A DNA stretch of 64,000 nucleotides from Lingula anatina (taxonomy: Eukaryota > Brachiopoda > Lingulata > Lingulida > Lingulidae), in the NCBI RefSeq assembly GCF_001039355.2, contig NW_019775813.1, positions 532,565-596,564 on the forward strand, written 5' to 3'. Below the pieces are notes generated by a model. It was given only the letters and a program-made list of their open reading frames with translations. It searched no databases and had not been told where the DNA came from. Position numbers and translations under genes: made by a program. How positions within the stretch are numbered: position 1 is the stretch's first letter; each line of letters begins with the position of its first letter. Positions 50,262 through 63,773 of this stretch are shown here, piece after piece.

Positions 50262-52107
50262 TTACAGTGCATGGCCAGTTATGTAGATAGAATCTGATAT
50301 AAGCAACAGGAATGTCAATTGCATGACGAGAGCATTGTGATTGAAACTTTCAGGATGAATACTTCAGTGACAACAATGGCTACCTCACCCTAGGAATACC
50401 CAGTGAACCCTGAAGTGTCTGTAATCCATCCCTAATCAATATGGACATGTTATATTACCTGTTACCTCAGGTGTCTTAATGACAGCAGATAGCACACAGA
50501 CCCTGACAACTTATGCAACATACTACAACTTAATTAACTTAATGAGTCCACTTATTGTACCATAAAATACAAAATGGTCATAAGTGAAGACTTTTTATGA
50601 AATCTGAAATTTAAACTTGGCATCAAGGATTTACTCCATATTCACAGTGTAAACTTCAGAGTTCAAAATTAAACAGAAAATTGATGTTGTCCTGAGCAAA
50701 TATACACACAAGTAAATTACACTTGTAAAATTTTTGAAGATAACAATGCAATTAAGTCAAGATCTTTAGAGAACAAGGTACAATTTGGTCATATTTCCAG
50801 ACAGAAAAACATAACTAAAATCTCTATATGTCCCCGAGTGTACAGGTCACAATTTTTCAATCATTTTATGAGTCCAGAACTGGCCACTGACTGGGACAAT
50901 CCACTGGCCTTCCAGTGAACCCACTCCAAGACATAATAAGAGTGTAATTACTTTCCATGTAACCATTCCTCTCAATGGACCCTCAACAACTGCTGTTCAA
51001 AAATAAGACCTGCAGTAACCTGGTAACACACACCCCACGTCCATTTTGTAAAATTATCATTCTATAAACAAATGTATCAAGTGGAGCTTAATCTGAGATG
51101 GAGATTTGAAAAGATGAAAGGAAAGTGGTTAATGAGTCAAATTCACCATTAGGGACAGTTTTTTATGGACGGGGTGGTCAAAACTTCAGTAGTACAAGAA
51201 CACTCTCTTTCTTCCCTTCATCTAACCTCCTTTCTCTCTCTACCAAAGCTACAAGTCACAGATCCAACCTTCTTGCCATCACACAAACTGAGCCTACATT
51301 TCACCACAAGAAAGTTCCTCTTAGCTACAACTAAAATGTTAAAAATATTCCCTGATGCTCTTTGAAAAATTTGAAACTGTGGCGCACCACAAGATAAATG
51401 TACCATTTTCCCCATCACTGCTCATGTGTTGCGGCATCGCAAGCAATGAGGAGCAAATTAGTGCAATTTCCTTCAAAGTTGAGGCACGAAGTGGGCATTC
51501 TTTTATCATGAGGTTAGTGGGCTAGGCATGTCTATGTGTCTGTGAATGCACATACATATGCGTGTGGGCTCATACATGAAGGAATTCTTTGGCAAATGTC
51601 ATGTCTAGGTCCAGATGGTGCATTGGGCTATCTGCAGTCCTGTCTCTGAGGCGTGGAGAGCAAGCCGAACATGAGAACGGTGTTAGGAAGAGGGCCTTTA
51701 TTGATTTCAAAACAGTTGTGGATAATATTGTATCCAACATCCTCCCCACCTACTGTTTCACTGTCAATGTCCTCTTTGAGTTAATGAGCAGAAAATATTG
51801 TAAAACCACAAACCACAAAAGAGAAACTGAGTGATAGCAAGACAGAGGATCAGAAGCTGAACCTTTGTCTGGGTCATTATTTGTGCTGTTTTTTTGTTCT
51901 GATATAGCACCTTCACCTTCAATGTGACAAGTACAAATATTTGCCGTTTGTAAAAGTGCTCCTGTAATAACCAGCATCCAAAGTATAAAAACACTCTAAC
52001 ACTTTTCATGGCCTTGACCGAAAAAAGTATTTTTGAAAAAATGACCACTTATGACAAAAAGCATAATTTCAAATTTTCCATTCCGTCTTTAAGTCTTCCC
52101 TGCACTC

Positions 52108-52146
52108 TCTCTCTCCCCCCTCCCCCCCCCCCCCCCCCCCCTCCCC
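52108..52146. repeat. C-rich simple tract
   Basis: CT units grade into a run of about 20 C at 52122-52141. Confidence 0.9.
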
Positions 52147-54913
52147 AATCAAAAGATAAGCAGAGCACTTCGGTTCCTGACCCTTTCCTCAATCGAACCT
52201 CTTCAAAACTTTGAAGTGGTTTGTATTGTCCAGTAGCATGCTTGCACAGTCTGTCAGGGTATATAACCCGCCCTGTGTGTGTATGTGGAGGAGAATACAG
52301 CAGGGGAGATAAGGTACTAGAACAGTATGGGAATGGAGGTTGATAACGGAAAGAATTTAACACTGAAATTCTCCTTCCTTAACAGGCTGTCAGTAGTTTA
52401 AATTACACTGTGTCACTGAAATATTCATCAAACCATTATGAACATAATATTTTGAAAATCACAAAACTGTTGAAGGGACTCCTTAATTTTTAACCAAAAA
52501 CAAAAACATTTCAGAAAAATGCACTCAATTTTTAGAAAAATCTCCCACAAGTCCAGGTCCAATCATAAACAAAGAACAACAACCAATTCTAACATTCAAT
52601 ATGTCCATGCCACTACCCAGCAGACGCCATTCAGGCTACACGAAGGTATGGCATTTCCTTCGGGGTCTTTCTCCAACTGCTGCTTGGCATAGCGAGGAAA
52701 TAGCTCTGAAACCAACTCTTTGGATGAATCAACCGAGAATACGTCTGACCAATAAAACTGCAATCTTTTCTCAGAGATTGCTCTACGTGCTCTTTTCTTC
52801 TTATTATATGTGGGCCTCTTTTCTCTTTTGTGAAAGTCAAATTTGCACTTTCTTACCCCTGCAGACTCGTAAAGAACCATGAAATAGAATGTTTATTTCT
52901 AGAGGATATCTACTGGTTTATGTTTGAAAAGTTTAACTTTGGCCTTCAAGGGGCAAAGAAAAGGTGAGGGAAATTTCACGCAAACTGGTTGTAAAACAAT
53001 AGAAAATTGTGATATTTTGATCCAATATTTACTATGTTTTTAAATGGTTACTTCTGGAAACACTTGCCCATGTGGCCTAATGACCTTGTAAGCAGGGGTC
53101 ACTGGGTTTTGATGATGTTTTGGGGTAAACTCTTCAAACTTAACAATGAAATTTCAGTTGACAGTTTGGAAATCATGAATACTGACATGTGCAACAATGA
53201 TGTCAAAAAGTGGCAGTTTTAAAACAATAAACGTTCCTTAAATAGAACAAGACAGATTGAAGTGTAATTTCATGCTCATCTGAGATTACAAAATACATGC
53301 TTATTTCTTTCAAATAACTTTCCAGAAATTCATGCACCCGACATTAACAAGTCTTGCAAATTTTAGGACTGAGGCTACAAAAAGTGATGCTGCAGTCACA
53401 ATAAACAAAAGGTCAGAGGTCAGTACTGTCCAATAAACAGCTGAAAGTAATCTTAGTGCACAGAACTTATTGCATATAATTAGCATGTAATTAACATATC
53501 ATTATTCCACAGTTGGCCAGTGACAAGGAAAATTCCACTCTCATTGTTCTCCATTTCTAGATTCACATCCCCATTTGTCTAGACATCCTTGGGGTTACTA
53601 AATTGGGCAAAACCTAAATCATCTATCAACAAGTCAAATGTCCAGCAATAAGAGAAGAGATGCCATATTTCAAGTTAACTGAGTTTAACAAGCAACATTT
53701 AAATTGCAGACTTAACAGATTCAAGAGAATGGACTTTTATAAGTGCAGTTAATAAGTTCAATGTCTGGTGATGTAGACAGCTAAGAGTCCATGGAAATGA
53801 AGCTATTATCTATGGGTGCTTGAGTTCAGAACATCAGGTGACTGGATCGGGGTGAATGTCCCTGTAAGTCTGTAAGTTCTGGGCAATTTCAAAACAGATG
53901 CAAAAATATTTAAAATATTTAAAATAAAAAAAAATTAAAAATATGGTCTAAATATGCATTCTCATTCTCCTTAAGTACTAAGTCTGTACTAACAAATGCA
54001 GATATGCATGCACGTATATACATACATACAATCTTTTTCAGTGGGAAAGACAAATTGATATAAAAGGATTTTTCACAAGGTACAAATCCATTCAGGTTTG
54101 TCTATCAATCTCCACAGACCACCTAACACCATGATAGTCTAGACACTGTTCATTTATAACCCCCCAATAAACCCCCCTGGGTGGCCTGACCTAATTAATG
54201 ATCCAATTAGACAGTCTAATTACACCAGGGTGGTCATGATCACCCCCTTCCTTCCTCCACTTCACCTCCCACTTCTGATCATCACCCACACCCACTTAAG
54301 ATTACATTGTCCAGTCATTATGGTCAGTGGGGGTCGCCAGATAGAGTGGACGAGGTGACAATGGGCCCTGATTGCTGTCAATAGGTTTGATAATGGGACA
54401 CAAAGGAAGAGCTGCAGAAAACAATCTGACAAGGGGTTGTTGCCATGCCCTGTGATTTGTTATGACAAAGAGACGGCAGGAATAATTTTTTTCTGAAATA
54501 ATATGAGGATTTTTTCTATTATCATTGTACAAATATTACCAATGATGTTATAAATTCTATTATTTTCACTTTTTGCCCAGGTTGACATTTAATTTTTTTG
54601 ACATTTATCATTTTAATATTATTGCAATATATTCATCAAGCTCTAAATGATGTAAAAATTCTTCAAATCCACCCCTCCCCTTCTATGTTAAGTACCAGCT
54701 CACCTCTCATCCAGGGATACCCGTCATTAAGTCTCAACACACTTCATTAATTATAAGAACAATTCCAAGTCCATCTCAACCACAAAGACCATTCCCTTGA
54801 CAGGGGTAATGGTTCATAAATTGAATTTATCGGGCAGTTGAGGGCTCTGTGTATATTCAATGTGCTCTTTACTAATGTAAAAATTGTGTTATGTGGATTT
54901 TAGGATAATTTTA

Positions 54914-55466
54914 TACCCCATTCACACTACAGTTGCCAAAATGCGCATTTCTATAATTCGGATTTTTCGTAAGGAATCCGATTCGGTATTGCGTTCACAC
55001 TCGCTAAGCGAATCCGAATCCCATGTTGAAAATTTCAGGTTTAACTTCCTGTTTTGAACACTCGCGCATGCGCCGCACAGGAAATCTTAAAATACCAACA
55101 AAAATTTGTGACGACAAATGCAACTCAGAAGACATTCCAGCATTCTTGAGAAGTATAAGGTGGCAAAATAAGTTTGTTTCCTCATGTTGTAGTGAGTGGT
55201 GACCTCCAAATACGTTTGGTGCAATCGCTAAAGTAATAAACAAGCGTTCATAGATATCTGCACTTATCAGCACACATGCGCAGTAAGATCTGTACAGGTG
55301 TCGATTCCGGTAAGTTATCCGGATCGCGCTTAGAAATCCACCTCGCTTGCAGGATTTTGAAAATGCGCATTACAAAAATCCTCTTGCGTTCACACTACTG
55401 CATTTATTCGAATTGTGACCTAATTCGCAATTTATCCGGATAACTGAGCATAGTGTGAACGGGGTA
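54914..55466. mobile_element. Harbinger-like non-autonomous TIR element, 553 bp
   Basis: Left end TACCCCATTCACACTA and right end (reverse complement) TACCCCGTTCACACTA form terminal inverted repeats. TTA duplications lie at 54911-54913 and 55467-55469, as in PIF/Harbinger transposons. Internal sub-repeats share GCGTTCACAC, ATGCGCATT and TCCGGATAA-like words, many as inverted pairs. The 89-codon minus-strand frame at 55004-55273 does not resemble a transposase. It is a different family from the element at 50010, but with the same target preference. Confidence 0.8.
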
Positions 55467-56018
55467 TTAGATATTTTGACCCAAACTTTTGTCCTTGTGA
55501 AGTAAAAAGTATGGCGACTTTTTTGATACAAGGTCAATGGCAATACAGAATAAAAAAAGTCACTTATCAGAAGAGGAAGAAGAATTGAAATTCAAAACGT
55601 AAATCACTCAATTAAAAGTACTAAGTTATGTTAAATTCACATAAACTGTAATTTACCTTGATATTTACTTTGCCAAATTCAGAGATTCAGTCAGGAAATT
55701 CATCAAGGCACTAAACAAATTAATAAATTAAACTTAAAACAGAGACATAACAAAGGACAAAGACACCAGTATATGCAAACCAGGTTAGATTTCCTCAGCC
55801 CTAACTATCTTAATTGATTAACTACTTATCTGGAGGAAAATTATCAAATATTTGAGCAAGGCCAATACCACTGGCCTCAATAAGTAGCCATAATGTGTGT
55901 GGAGACATAACTCCCTGGCCTTCATACAGCTTGCTATAAAGACAAAGAGAGTCAAATTCAGCAGCTTTGGTCTGATTCAGGCAGCAAACTAGGACAAGCA
56001 ACTTCTGAAACAGGCTTG

Positions 56019-56040
56019 TTTTTTTTTTTTTTTTTTTTTT
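56019..56040. repeat. T22 homopolymer
   Basis: Uninterrupted T run. Confidence 0.95.
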
Positions 56041-56898
56041 CCACTAACAGCAACCCATGTTAAATGTGCCCACTAACACAAGACTTTATCTGATACAAGA
56101 ATGCTATGAACTTGAAATCTTTTTATTGTGTGTAATTGTGCACAAGCTAGTTCAATACATCAGTATATACAAGACACTTTTAATGGCTATTAACTTTATT
56201 TCTTTGAATGTAGAGATGGTTTTCAATTTTTTTTCCTATTTATTGAAATAATCTTTATGCTCAAATAATTCATTGGAAAGGAAGACTGTCTGTCACTCCC
56301 ACCTTCCTTTACCATCTGAATTGTGTCAAGGAAGACATCAACACAGCAACTGTCACTTCTGTAGCCCTGATTGAAGGCAAAATATGGCATAACACAAGTC
56401 TGATGAGCACTGAGAATGTAGCATACATTAGACTAATCATAATCAAATAAATAATATGTAAATGAAACAAAATTTTTAACACTTACAAAAATTCACAATG
56501 TTTGGATTTCAAACTCAAACTATAAATTGCTCATGTAGTGGACAAAAATCCCTGCACAAGAGGTCATGACCATAGCATAATTCACAGCATCCTGTTACAT
56601 CTACCTTGATATTGGCAGGCGGCAGGATTCAAAGGTTTTACAAGAAAGACAAGACAGTTCATGTGCTCTTGTACCGCATGTCAGAGGCGTTTCTTTATAC
56701 CTTGTAAAGTTCTCTTCAAAGGCGTTGTCTACTTGGTTCTTTTGCTGCAGCTCAGCAGGCAGTGTGTGGAGGTGTATAGGATACAGTGGGGAGTGAGAAA
56801 AAAAAATACAAAAATAGGACTTCTGAAAAATTTGAACAGGTTTGGGTGAAGTATAAGGCGTTAAACATGGCAGAAAAATAGACTTTATAGTGTATATG

Positions 56899-56901
<3 letters not shown>

Positions 56902-56963
<62 letters not shown>
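56902..56963. repeat. GA microsatellite
   Basis: About 31 uninterrupted GA units. Confidence 0.95.
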
Positions 56964-56965
<2 letters not shown>

Positions 56966-59110
56966 CATTCATACCCTACTGCTAAACATTATCCTTCTTA
57001 TTACTCCATATTACCACATCTATCATAACTGGACCCTGGACACACAAAATGGGCCTCCCATATTTCAATTACACTCCTGAAATGACTATATTTGGCTAAC
57101 ATTACCAACACTCCCAAATTGCTCAGGAATCTAACCACCCTCAATCAGCCTCACAATACACCCAGCCACACTATCCAGGGGTAGTATGAAAACCATTTTC
57201 CACACCAGAGCACATAATATTAGTGAAATTATGTCATATGCCATGTTTGAGGAAAAGAGCCAATGGCCATTATTCCAACAAAGATTAATTCATGAACTTG
57301 ATTAGTTAAAATTCACCAAAAAGATAAAATTCTGCTGATGAGCTTAAAGATCCCATGGGACCACATTAATACGATCAACTCCCCTACAAATATATCTACT
57401 CCAGTTCTTTCAGGCAGGCTTTCTTTGCCAGAAAGATTTACAGTAAAAGTAAATTATGGTCAGGCAGTTTCCGTAGCCCATCCATCTTTCCTCATCAAGC
57501 TGTCATGCTGACCAACTAGCCATCATTTAGTATTGATGGACTCTAATAGAACTACTCCCCTGCTCTTTTTCTTGACAAAACCTAAATTGACCACTTTGAC
57601 CAATGGGTCAGTTGTTACACTGACCAGAGCCCTGTTTCCACTGTGGTATAGGGTGGATAGAAACTATTGGGCCACTACCAAGCGAATAGGCTCGATCTAT
57701 ATAGTTAGAACTTGTATTTCTTCTCTTTGTTTCTTCTTTGCAAAAAAAAAAATATATATATATATATATTCTATCATTGATAAAAACATATTTGTGTATA
57801 TATTTTTTGTATATTTTTCATTTCCAATAGGCAAATATTTTATATGATAACTATTAAGCCTGTCACTATATACTGTACATAATAAAACATGTCATCCATT
57901 CTTTCTCATACACATCATAAACTATCACATTCATCCTCATCATCAGCAGTACAATACAAATATAAAAGCCAAGTCCAGCGTCAAAGTGTTCTTCCCAGGT
58001 GTTCATAAACATCTGGTCACCCCTGCACCTTCTGTTGTCTCCTCCAGCTGGTCTGCTGGCCACTGTCACTGACCGCTGTGGAACATCTTAATTTAATGGT
58101 TTAATATGGGGGAGGGTCACCTAGTCACAGCCCAGTACAACAGGAGCACATGTGGGCAGAGTCCTGGGCAATATGTCCAGATCAGACATGATATTAGGCT
58201 TTAAGAAAAAAATAGGAAAAATGGCTTTGTGGTCTGCCTCTCTCTCTCTCTCTCTCTCCCCCTCTCTCCCCCCCTCCCCCCCAAGTATGTACTTGACTTG
58301 GGGTTACAAAAAGAGGTTGTATCTGGGAGGGAGGGGGAGTGTAAATATCTTCTTTGCTCCTAAGGGTCACACAACACCCACTTACTTTACAAACACCCCA
58401 ATACTGTATTTTCTACCAAAAGAAATTCCACCAACACTGTAAAGACAGCTGACTGGTGTCACAACTAAAATATATATAAAAATGATCAAAGAAAACAAAT
58501 AAATGCCTGCCATCCGCATGTAACAATGGTGCCCTTTGGCCCAGCCATATAGAATTTCCCTTCCTTTCAGAATCACTTAACCTTTTATTAAACCTTCTGT
58601 CAGTTGACAATCTAGAGTGACAAGGGTCCACAGATTAAAAACCTATAACTTTCCATGTATTTCTAGAACTACAACGTATTTCGCAGGCTGCTAGCCAGCT
58701 GCTGGGCTAGGCCTGTTACATGTAAATGACACTATTTCTGAACCTTTTGGCATCTTGTTGCTTGAGACAGATTTACATTTTCAAAAATTGTGAAAATTTC
58801 ACATTTTTGTTTTTTAAGAAAAACATAGAAACTCTGCGTGAAAAAATGCACTCTTTGTTTGTATAAAACCTTTTTCCCCAGTGTCTTGGAGAAGACTAAT
58901 AATGATTCCATATCAAAGTGTCAACTGTGTCTTTTCAACTTCAGCCAAGTTGTCTTCTCTCTAAACATATACTTTATGAAGGGTAATACAGACAACTTAT
59001 GTTAAGCCATTAGGTTCAAAATGTTCCAAAGGACCATAAAAAATTTCTAGGTTCCATGTCAATTCTGAAGCTGGGAGGGCTAAGGAGGTAAAAAGATCCC
59101 CTTTTTCAGA

Positions 59111-59133
59111 CCCCCCCCCCCCCCCCGGGGGGG
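59111..59133. repeat. C16G7 block
   Basis: Sixteen C are directly followed by seven G. The G run could fold back on the C run, or this may be a consensus or assembly artefact. Confidence 0.85.
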
Positions 59134-60693
59134 CCTCCACTTTGAGATTCCAAGCTTCATATCAGCCTGTGCACTCAATATGTTCTGAGCCACTTTTGAA
59201 AACAACTCGAACCAGGTGCATGCCAAGTTAGATCCAGTTATTCCAGTATAAACTTGGGCTATAATTAATTAGACAACTGGCGCTGATGTCCTGTGACATA
59301 ATTATCCCACCAACATCATGCTGTAACAGCACACATCACATGGGCGGATAAAGGTTACCGCCATTAATTTTTTAACCTGAAGCATAAGCGATATTGAGAA
59401 AGGAACATTAAAGATAAATGAAAAGTAGATATTCGTGTCCCTGCATTTCTGATGATGATGCTAATGATGATAGAGATGTATTTCCCTTGTCCTGGTGGAT
59501 GTATAACTGCTCTTTAGTCTTCCAATACACATCAATCACCATTGTTACAAGATACTCATTACTGAAAGGGTGTTCTTTGAAAAATGTTAGTTAGGACTTC
59601 CTCTCCTTAACTAGCTAATTAGCGAACCAAAAAGTCTTATCTCAGTGATTATTTTTCCTCTGATTAAAAACTTTTTCAATGGCACTACAATTAAGGTATT
59701 CATACACAAAAACTCAGAAACCACTGGTTTTATTCAGCGAAATGCAACCATCAATACGAGAACAACAGAGCAAATACAAGTCCTATCTCTTCACTCAATA
59801 TGTCAAATTCCTCAGGGTGTGGTTTTCACATGTACAGAAGCTGGAGGTACCTTGTATCACCAGTCTCCTACATAAAATCAACAGCCAACCTCTTGATGCC
59901 TCTGAGAAATCACTGGCATTCAGCAGTTGTTATCGGCAGTCCATCTTCCCTTCTATTTAGCCAAAGTAAAGGTTTAAAGCAATTAAATGGAAATTACACA
60001 GGATTGAAAGTTAGTAAATACTGACTAGGTAAGCCATAGAGAAAACTCCTGCTTTTCTTGATGGACATTTTTTTTTTTTTTTCAAAATGGGCGAGTGTTT
60101 AATGTGTTATCCTCCCAGATGGCCTTAAATGAACAGGTAAATTACCTGGAAGCTGGATGATCTATACAGGTAGGAAGAAATCCTAGAGCAGGGCTGACCA
60201 AGGAATTCAGAAGCCACAGAGAAAACTGAGAGAAAAATCCTCCAATGTTTAAAGGTTTCAAAATATCCCACTGAGTAGCAGATTCAACATCTTTTTCCTC
60301 AATTTACTATTTAATTATCATTACACACAGTCAGGGCTGATAAAAAACGGGATGTGGTTCATCAATCTGGATAGAAGTGATTTGAGAGGGTGGGTTCCTG
60401 TTCTAGGGCATTATGTTTGTAAATAGGGGGCCACAAACATGTATAAGTGTAGTTTCAGTGTGTTTTAATGAAGTGGAAGTTGAAGGTAAGCAAACCTGAT
60501 CTAGAAGTGATGCTGGGTTCACCATGACAGTAGATCATTTTAAAACTTCTCTCTCATCAGTTTACACAAGTCTGCAGGTGACAAACATACTCTCCATTTA
60601 GCAGAACTGGACTGGTAAAACTATCTGCTGCAGTATGATCCTGGGGCTTTTAAATGGGGTTTTATTCATAGGTCTGTCTGTCTATCTGTTCAT

Positions 60694-60696
<3 letters not shown>

Positions 60697-60753
<57 letters not shown>
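60697..60753. repeat. CT then TA microsatellite
   Basis: TC units at 60697-60735 are followed directly by TA units to 60753. Confidence 0.95.
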
Positions 60754-63226
60754 CTGTCTCTCATCATCATCATCATTATCACTCACTTACAAACATACAT
60801 GTGCAGTCACTTGATGAAAATGCTTAGTTCTGCTTTTAAGAAACGGTCTTGCAAAGGATGTTCATCATGGTGGCGAACTACCCTATATGGCTCAATCCAT
60901 CCCCCATCTCTCCCGATCTCTTCCAATCTTGTCCTGCGGGCTACTGGAAGGTGTTGCCGCCTCCATTACTCTATCTGACCCTGATGAAATCATTTCCTAC
61001 TACTCCCAGCGTGATCGGCACTATAAACAACTTGCACTGTAATTTGGTCTAACACAAAGACTTTTATTGGACTTGTAAAAAAACACAGTGAGGGATCCAT
61101 TTAAATTGCAAAACTGAAACTAAGTTAGTAAGATAAGACCAAAATGTGGTTCCAATTTGAATAGGGGATGGTTGTTGAAATGGAGTTAGGGTGATAGAAA
61201 TGGCTTTGTTGAAAACAAAGAAACATCTGGCGACTTTGTGTTGAACTTTCTTTTCACGTTTTTAAAAGCAAGAAAATTAAAATTAAATATTTTTTAACCT
61301 GTTCTCAAAAAAGAAAGTAGAATGCCAGCAGCTTTAATTATTGGTTAGGATAAAGTTAAACTTTTCAGTTCTTCAATAAATCTCCATTTCCACAAGATGA
61401 AACTAAATCTTTGAGGAATATACTGATAAAAAATCCCAGACATCAAACCAATCTCATCATGAAAGAAAAGCACACTACAAGCATGAAAAGGTATACTGTC
61501 TTTGCCACAAGGCAAAAACCTCAGAAGACTCACGATATTCCACTACACCAGTCACTTCTCTACCTTAAAAAACATAAACATAAAAACTGCCAGTCCACTC
61601 CAGTGAGTTTTAATGCCTCGCTCCCGCTGATGAACTACTGCACGTTAAAAGGTACACCAAAACCGCTGACATTTGAAATAAAAATTGCCAACAAGCAGCA
61701 CCGCAGCTTAAAGACGCCAGCACTGGGAGGTTGATCCACAGATGACTGCATGGACATGAAGACGAGAGCAATTTGTACAATCGGTGTTAAGGCAGCAGAG
61801 AAATGAGTTGATTGCATTATCTTCTGTAGTATAACTATATTTAAAACTTTATCATATTATTGTTAGGCATGTAAAGGGACATAGGGTGCAAAGCAAGAGA
61901 AAAGAGAGAGAATATTCTGAAGAAGACTGCCTTCACAATGCAAAAAAATCATATAAACAGCATTCAGCTATAAGACGAAGCAGAGAAAATCATCTAACTT
62001 AGCATCAATCATGCAATTGGGAATACTGAATTTGAGAATTATCACTTCCCCATTCACCAAAATTGGCCCAATGGCTCCCAATTATGTACAGGCAGTCCCA
62101 ATTCATCAGACTCTTCCCCTGTGGACACCTGGGGTTTGTATCCTAAACAGAAGGTAATCACCTCTCATTAACATCCATGCAGGTGCCCCAACTGCCCCTC
62201 ATAGAGAAATACTGTGGCCAGGAGTATGGATATTGGAAATCAATTTACCTTAATTCATTATGATGCTTCCCAAACATAAGGTACTGACCTATACCCTAAT
62301 AATCATACACAGCAGGGCCCTAATTTGGTAGATATTATGGGCAGGGAAAATGAATGGTCAATATCAGCTCCACTGATAGCTCATTAAAGACCCTAACATT
62401 AAGAAGCAAATGTGGATTTTGAATTTACCAGGGTGCTAAAATAAACAGCACACAGCTTAGGTTGATATAGTCAACAAATACGGCCACAATGACTGCACAC
62501 ATAAAGAGGGAGGGTGGGGGATGGTAATATCACTATTATTGAAAATTGATCTGAAACGGAGTGATTAGAGGGCATGAAGTAGCAGACTTTTGACCTCTGG
62601 GCCCATTGGAATAACTATTTAGTTCAATCTCTTGAGGGCAATTTTGCAGGGACCAAGAGTAAATTTCTCTGTTTTCCACCCAGCCCATTCTTCCCATTCT
62701 ATGAACTGTGTAAAGAGTTGGGTCTAGTACAAACAATGTTGTATAAGCATTGTTGGCTATTGTGCTAGCTATGCCGCAGGTCCCCCTTTGATCTGACTAC
62801 GCCAGCTTTACCTTCTCTAACTTCAATAATGACTTGAATAGGATTCCTTTTGATCTGTGATGTTTTAATAATCACCAAGCCCTTTCTATCAATGTAGCCA
62901 TAGCGGTCCTTTTCAGGGTCCCCTTTCAAACTCTTCCCACCGTTATACTATAGATGGAAGTTAGTGATCTGATAGTGTAAGAACTCTATTTTCTGACAGG
63001 AAATAGTAGAATTTTCAAATCTGGGGGACAAGTGGATTAGACAAAGGTTCTATAAACACTCAGGTTCATTCATCCTGTGCCCAAACTTGTGTAAAAGATC
63101 AGTAAGATTACACAAATCACAATAACACGGGGCTTTTTGAATGGGGCTGTCTCCACTGAAGTACACACTTCACCTCAACACAGGGCTAGAGAAATGTTAA
63201 AAGACATGTACAACTAGAGGATCAGA

Positions 63227-63266
63227 GAGGCGCTACCGCCTCCAGATATTGTACCACCAGCTGGAG
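63227..63266. repeat. Two adjacent short hairpins
   Basis: GAGGCG/CGCCTC (63227-63242, 4-nt loop) overlaps CTCCAG/CTGGAG (63240-63266). Confidence 0.5.
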
Positions 63267-63479
63267 TAAGCGCATTCGTATGGACCCCCCCCCCCCCTCC
63301 TAAAAGGGACACCATCACCAGTCTGGTGTTTGACAAGCTCTATAAGATGCAATCAACAAGAGTTCTCAAAATATGCAAAAAATATAACTAAAAATGATAC
63401 AATCAAGCAGATTTTCAAATTGACTTGCATTTTCCTACCCTTGCTCACTACTGTATTCTCTAGACAAAAGGCCTATTNG

Positions 63480-63549
63480 CCGGCGGAGCCGGACGAGACG
63501 GGTCGGGACTAAAACCATGAGTACCGCCAGCGTACACGCTGGTGGTACT
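63480..63549. repeat. GC-rich hairpin cluster next to an ambiguous base
   Basis: Just after an N at 63479 comes CCGGC-GGA-GCCGG (63480-63492). Then AGTACCGCCAGCG and CGCTGGTGGTACT (63520-63532, 63537-63549) form a 13-bp stem with loop TACA and a single mismatch that would be a G-U pair in RNA. The GC content contrasts sharply with the flanks. Confidence 0.7.
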
Positions 63550-63696
63550 AAATATAACTCACCCTGTCTCATTCTCTCTCTATATATATATATAATATAT
63601 GTGCAATTATAACAGGCCTATTGTCAGCAGTTTTAAATGGAGTTCTTATTCTGAAAAAGAGGAACTTTTTATGACCCTCCAAGTTGGCCAAACTTA

Positions 63697-63773
63697 AGTC
63701 ATGACAAAACTTAGATCAAATTTTGATTCAGAATTGGACCTTTTCAAACCCACCAAATTTCTCCCCTCCCCCA
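63697..63773 (-). repeat. Dispersed repeat, copy 2 (inverted)
   Basis: Read on the minus strand it carries AAAAGGTCCAATTCTG, then CAAAATTTGATCTAAGTTT, preceded by a G-rich stretch. This is the same order as copy 1 at 29340-29490. Confidence 0.6.

Noticed and set aside
54690-54735. Minus-strand frame ending at a GTGAGC donor
   Set aside because: Only about 13 codons after a stop and no similarity to PDZRN; likely chance.
55004-55273. 89-codon frame inside the Harbinger-like element as a possible transposase
   Set aside because: Too short, no DDE or helix-turn-helix features recognised; the element looks non-autonomous.
63227-63297. Hairpins and C-run as a terminator or attachment site
   Set aside because: Eukaryotic context; no transcript end or integrase-type repeats are associated.
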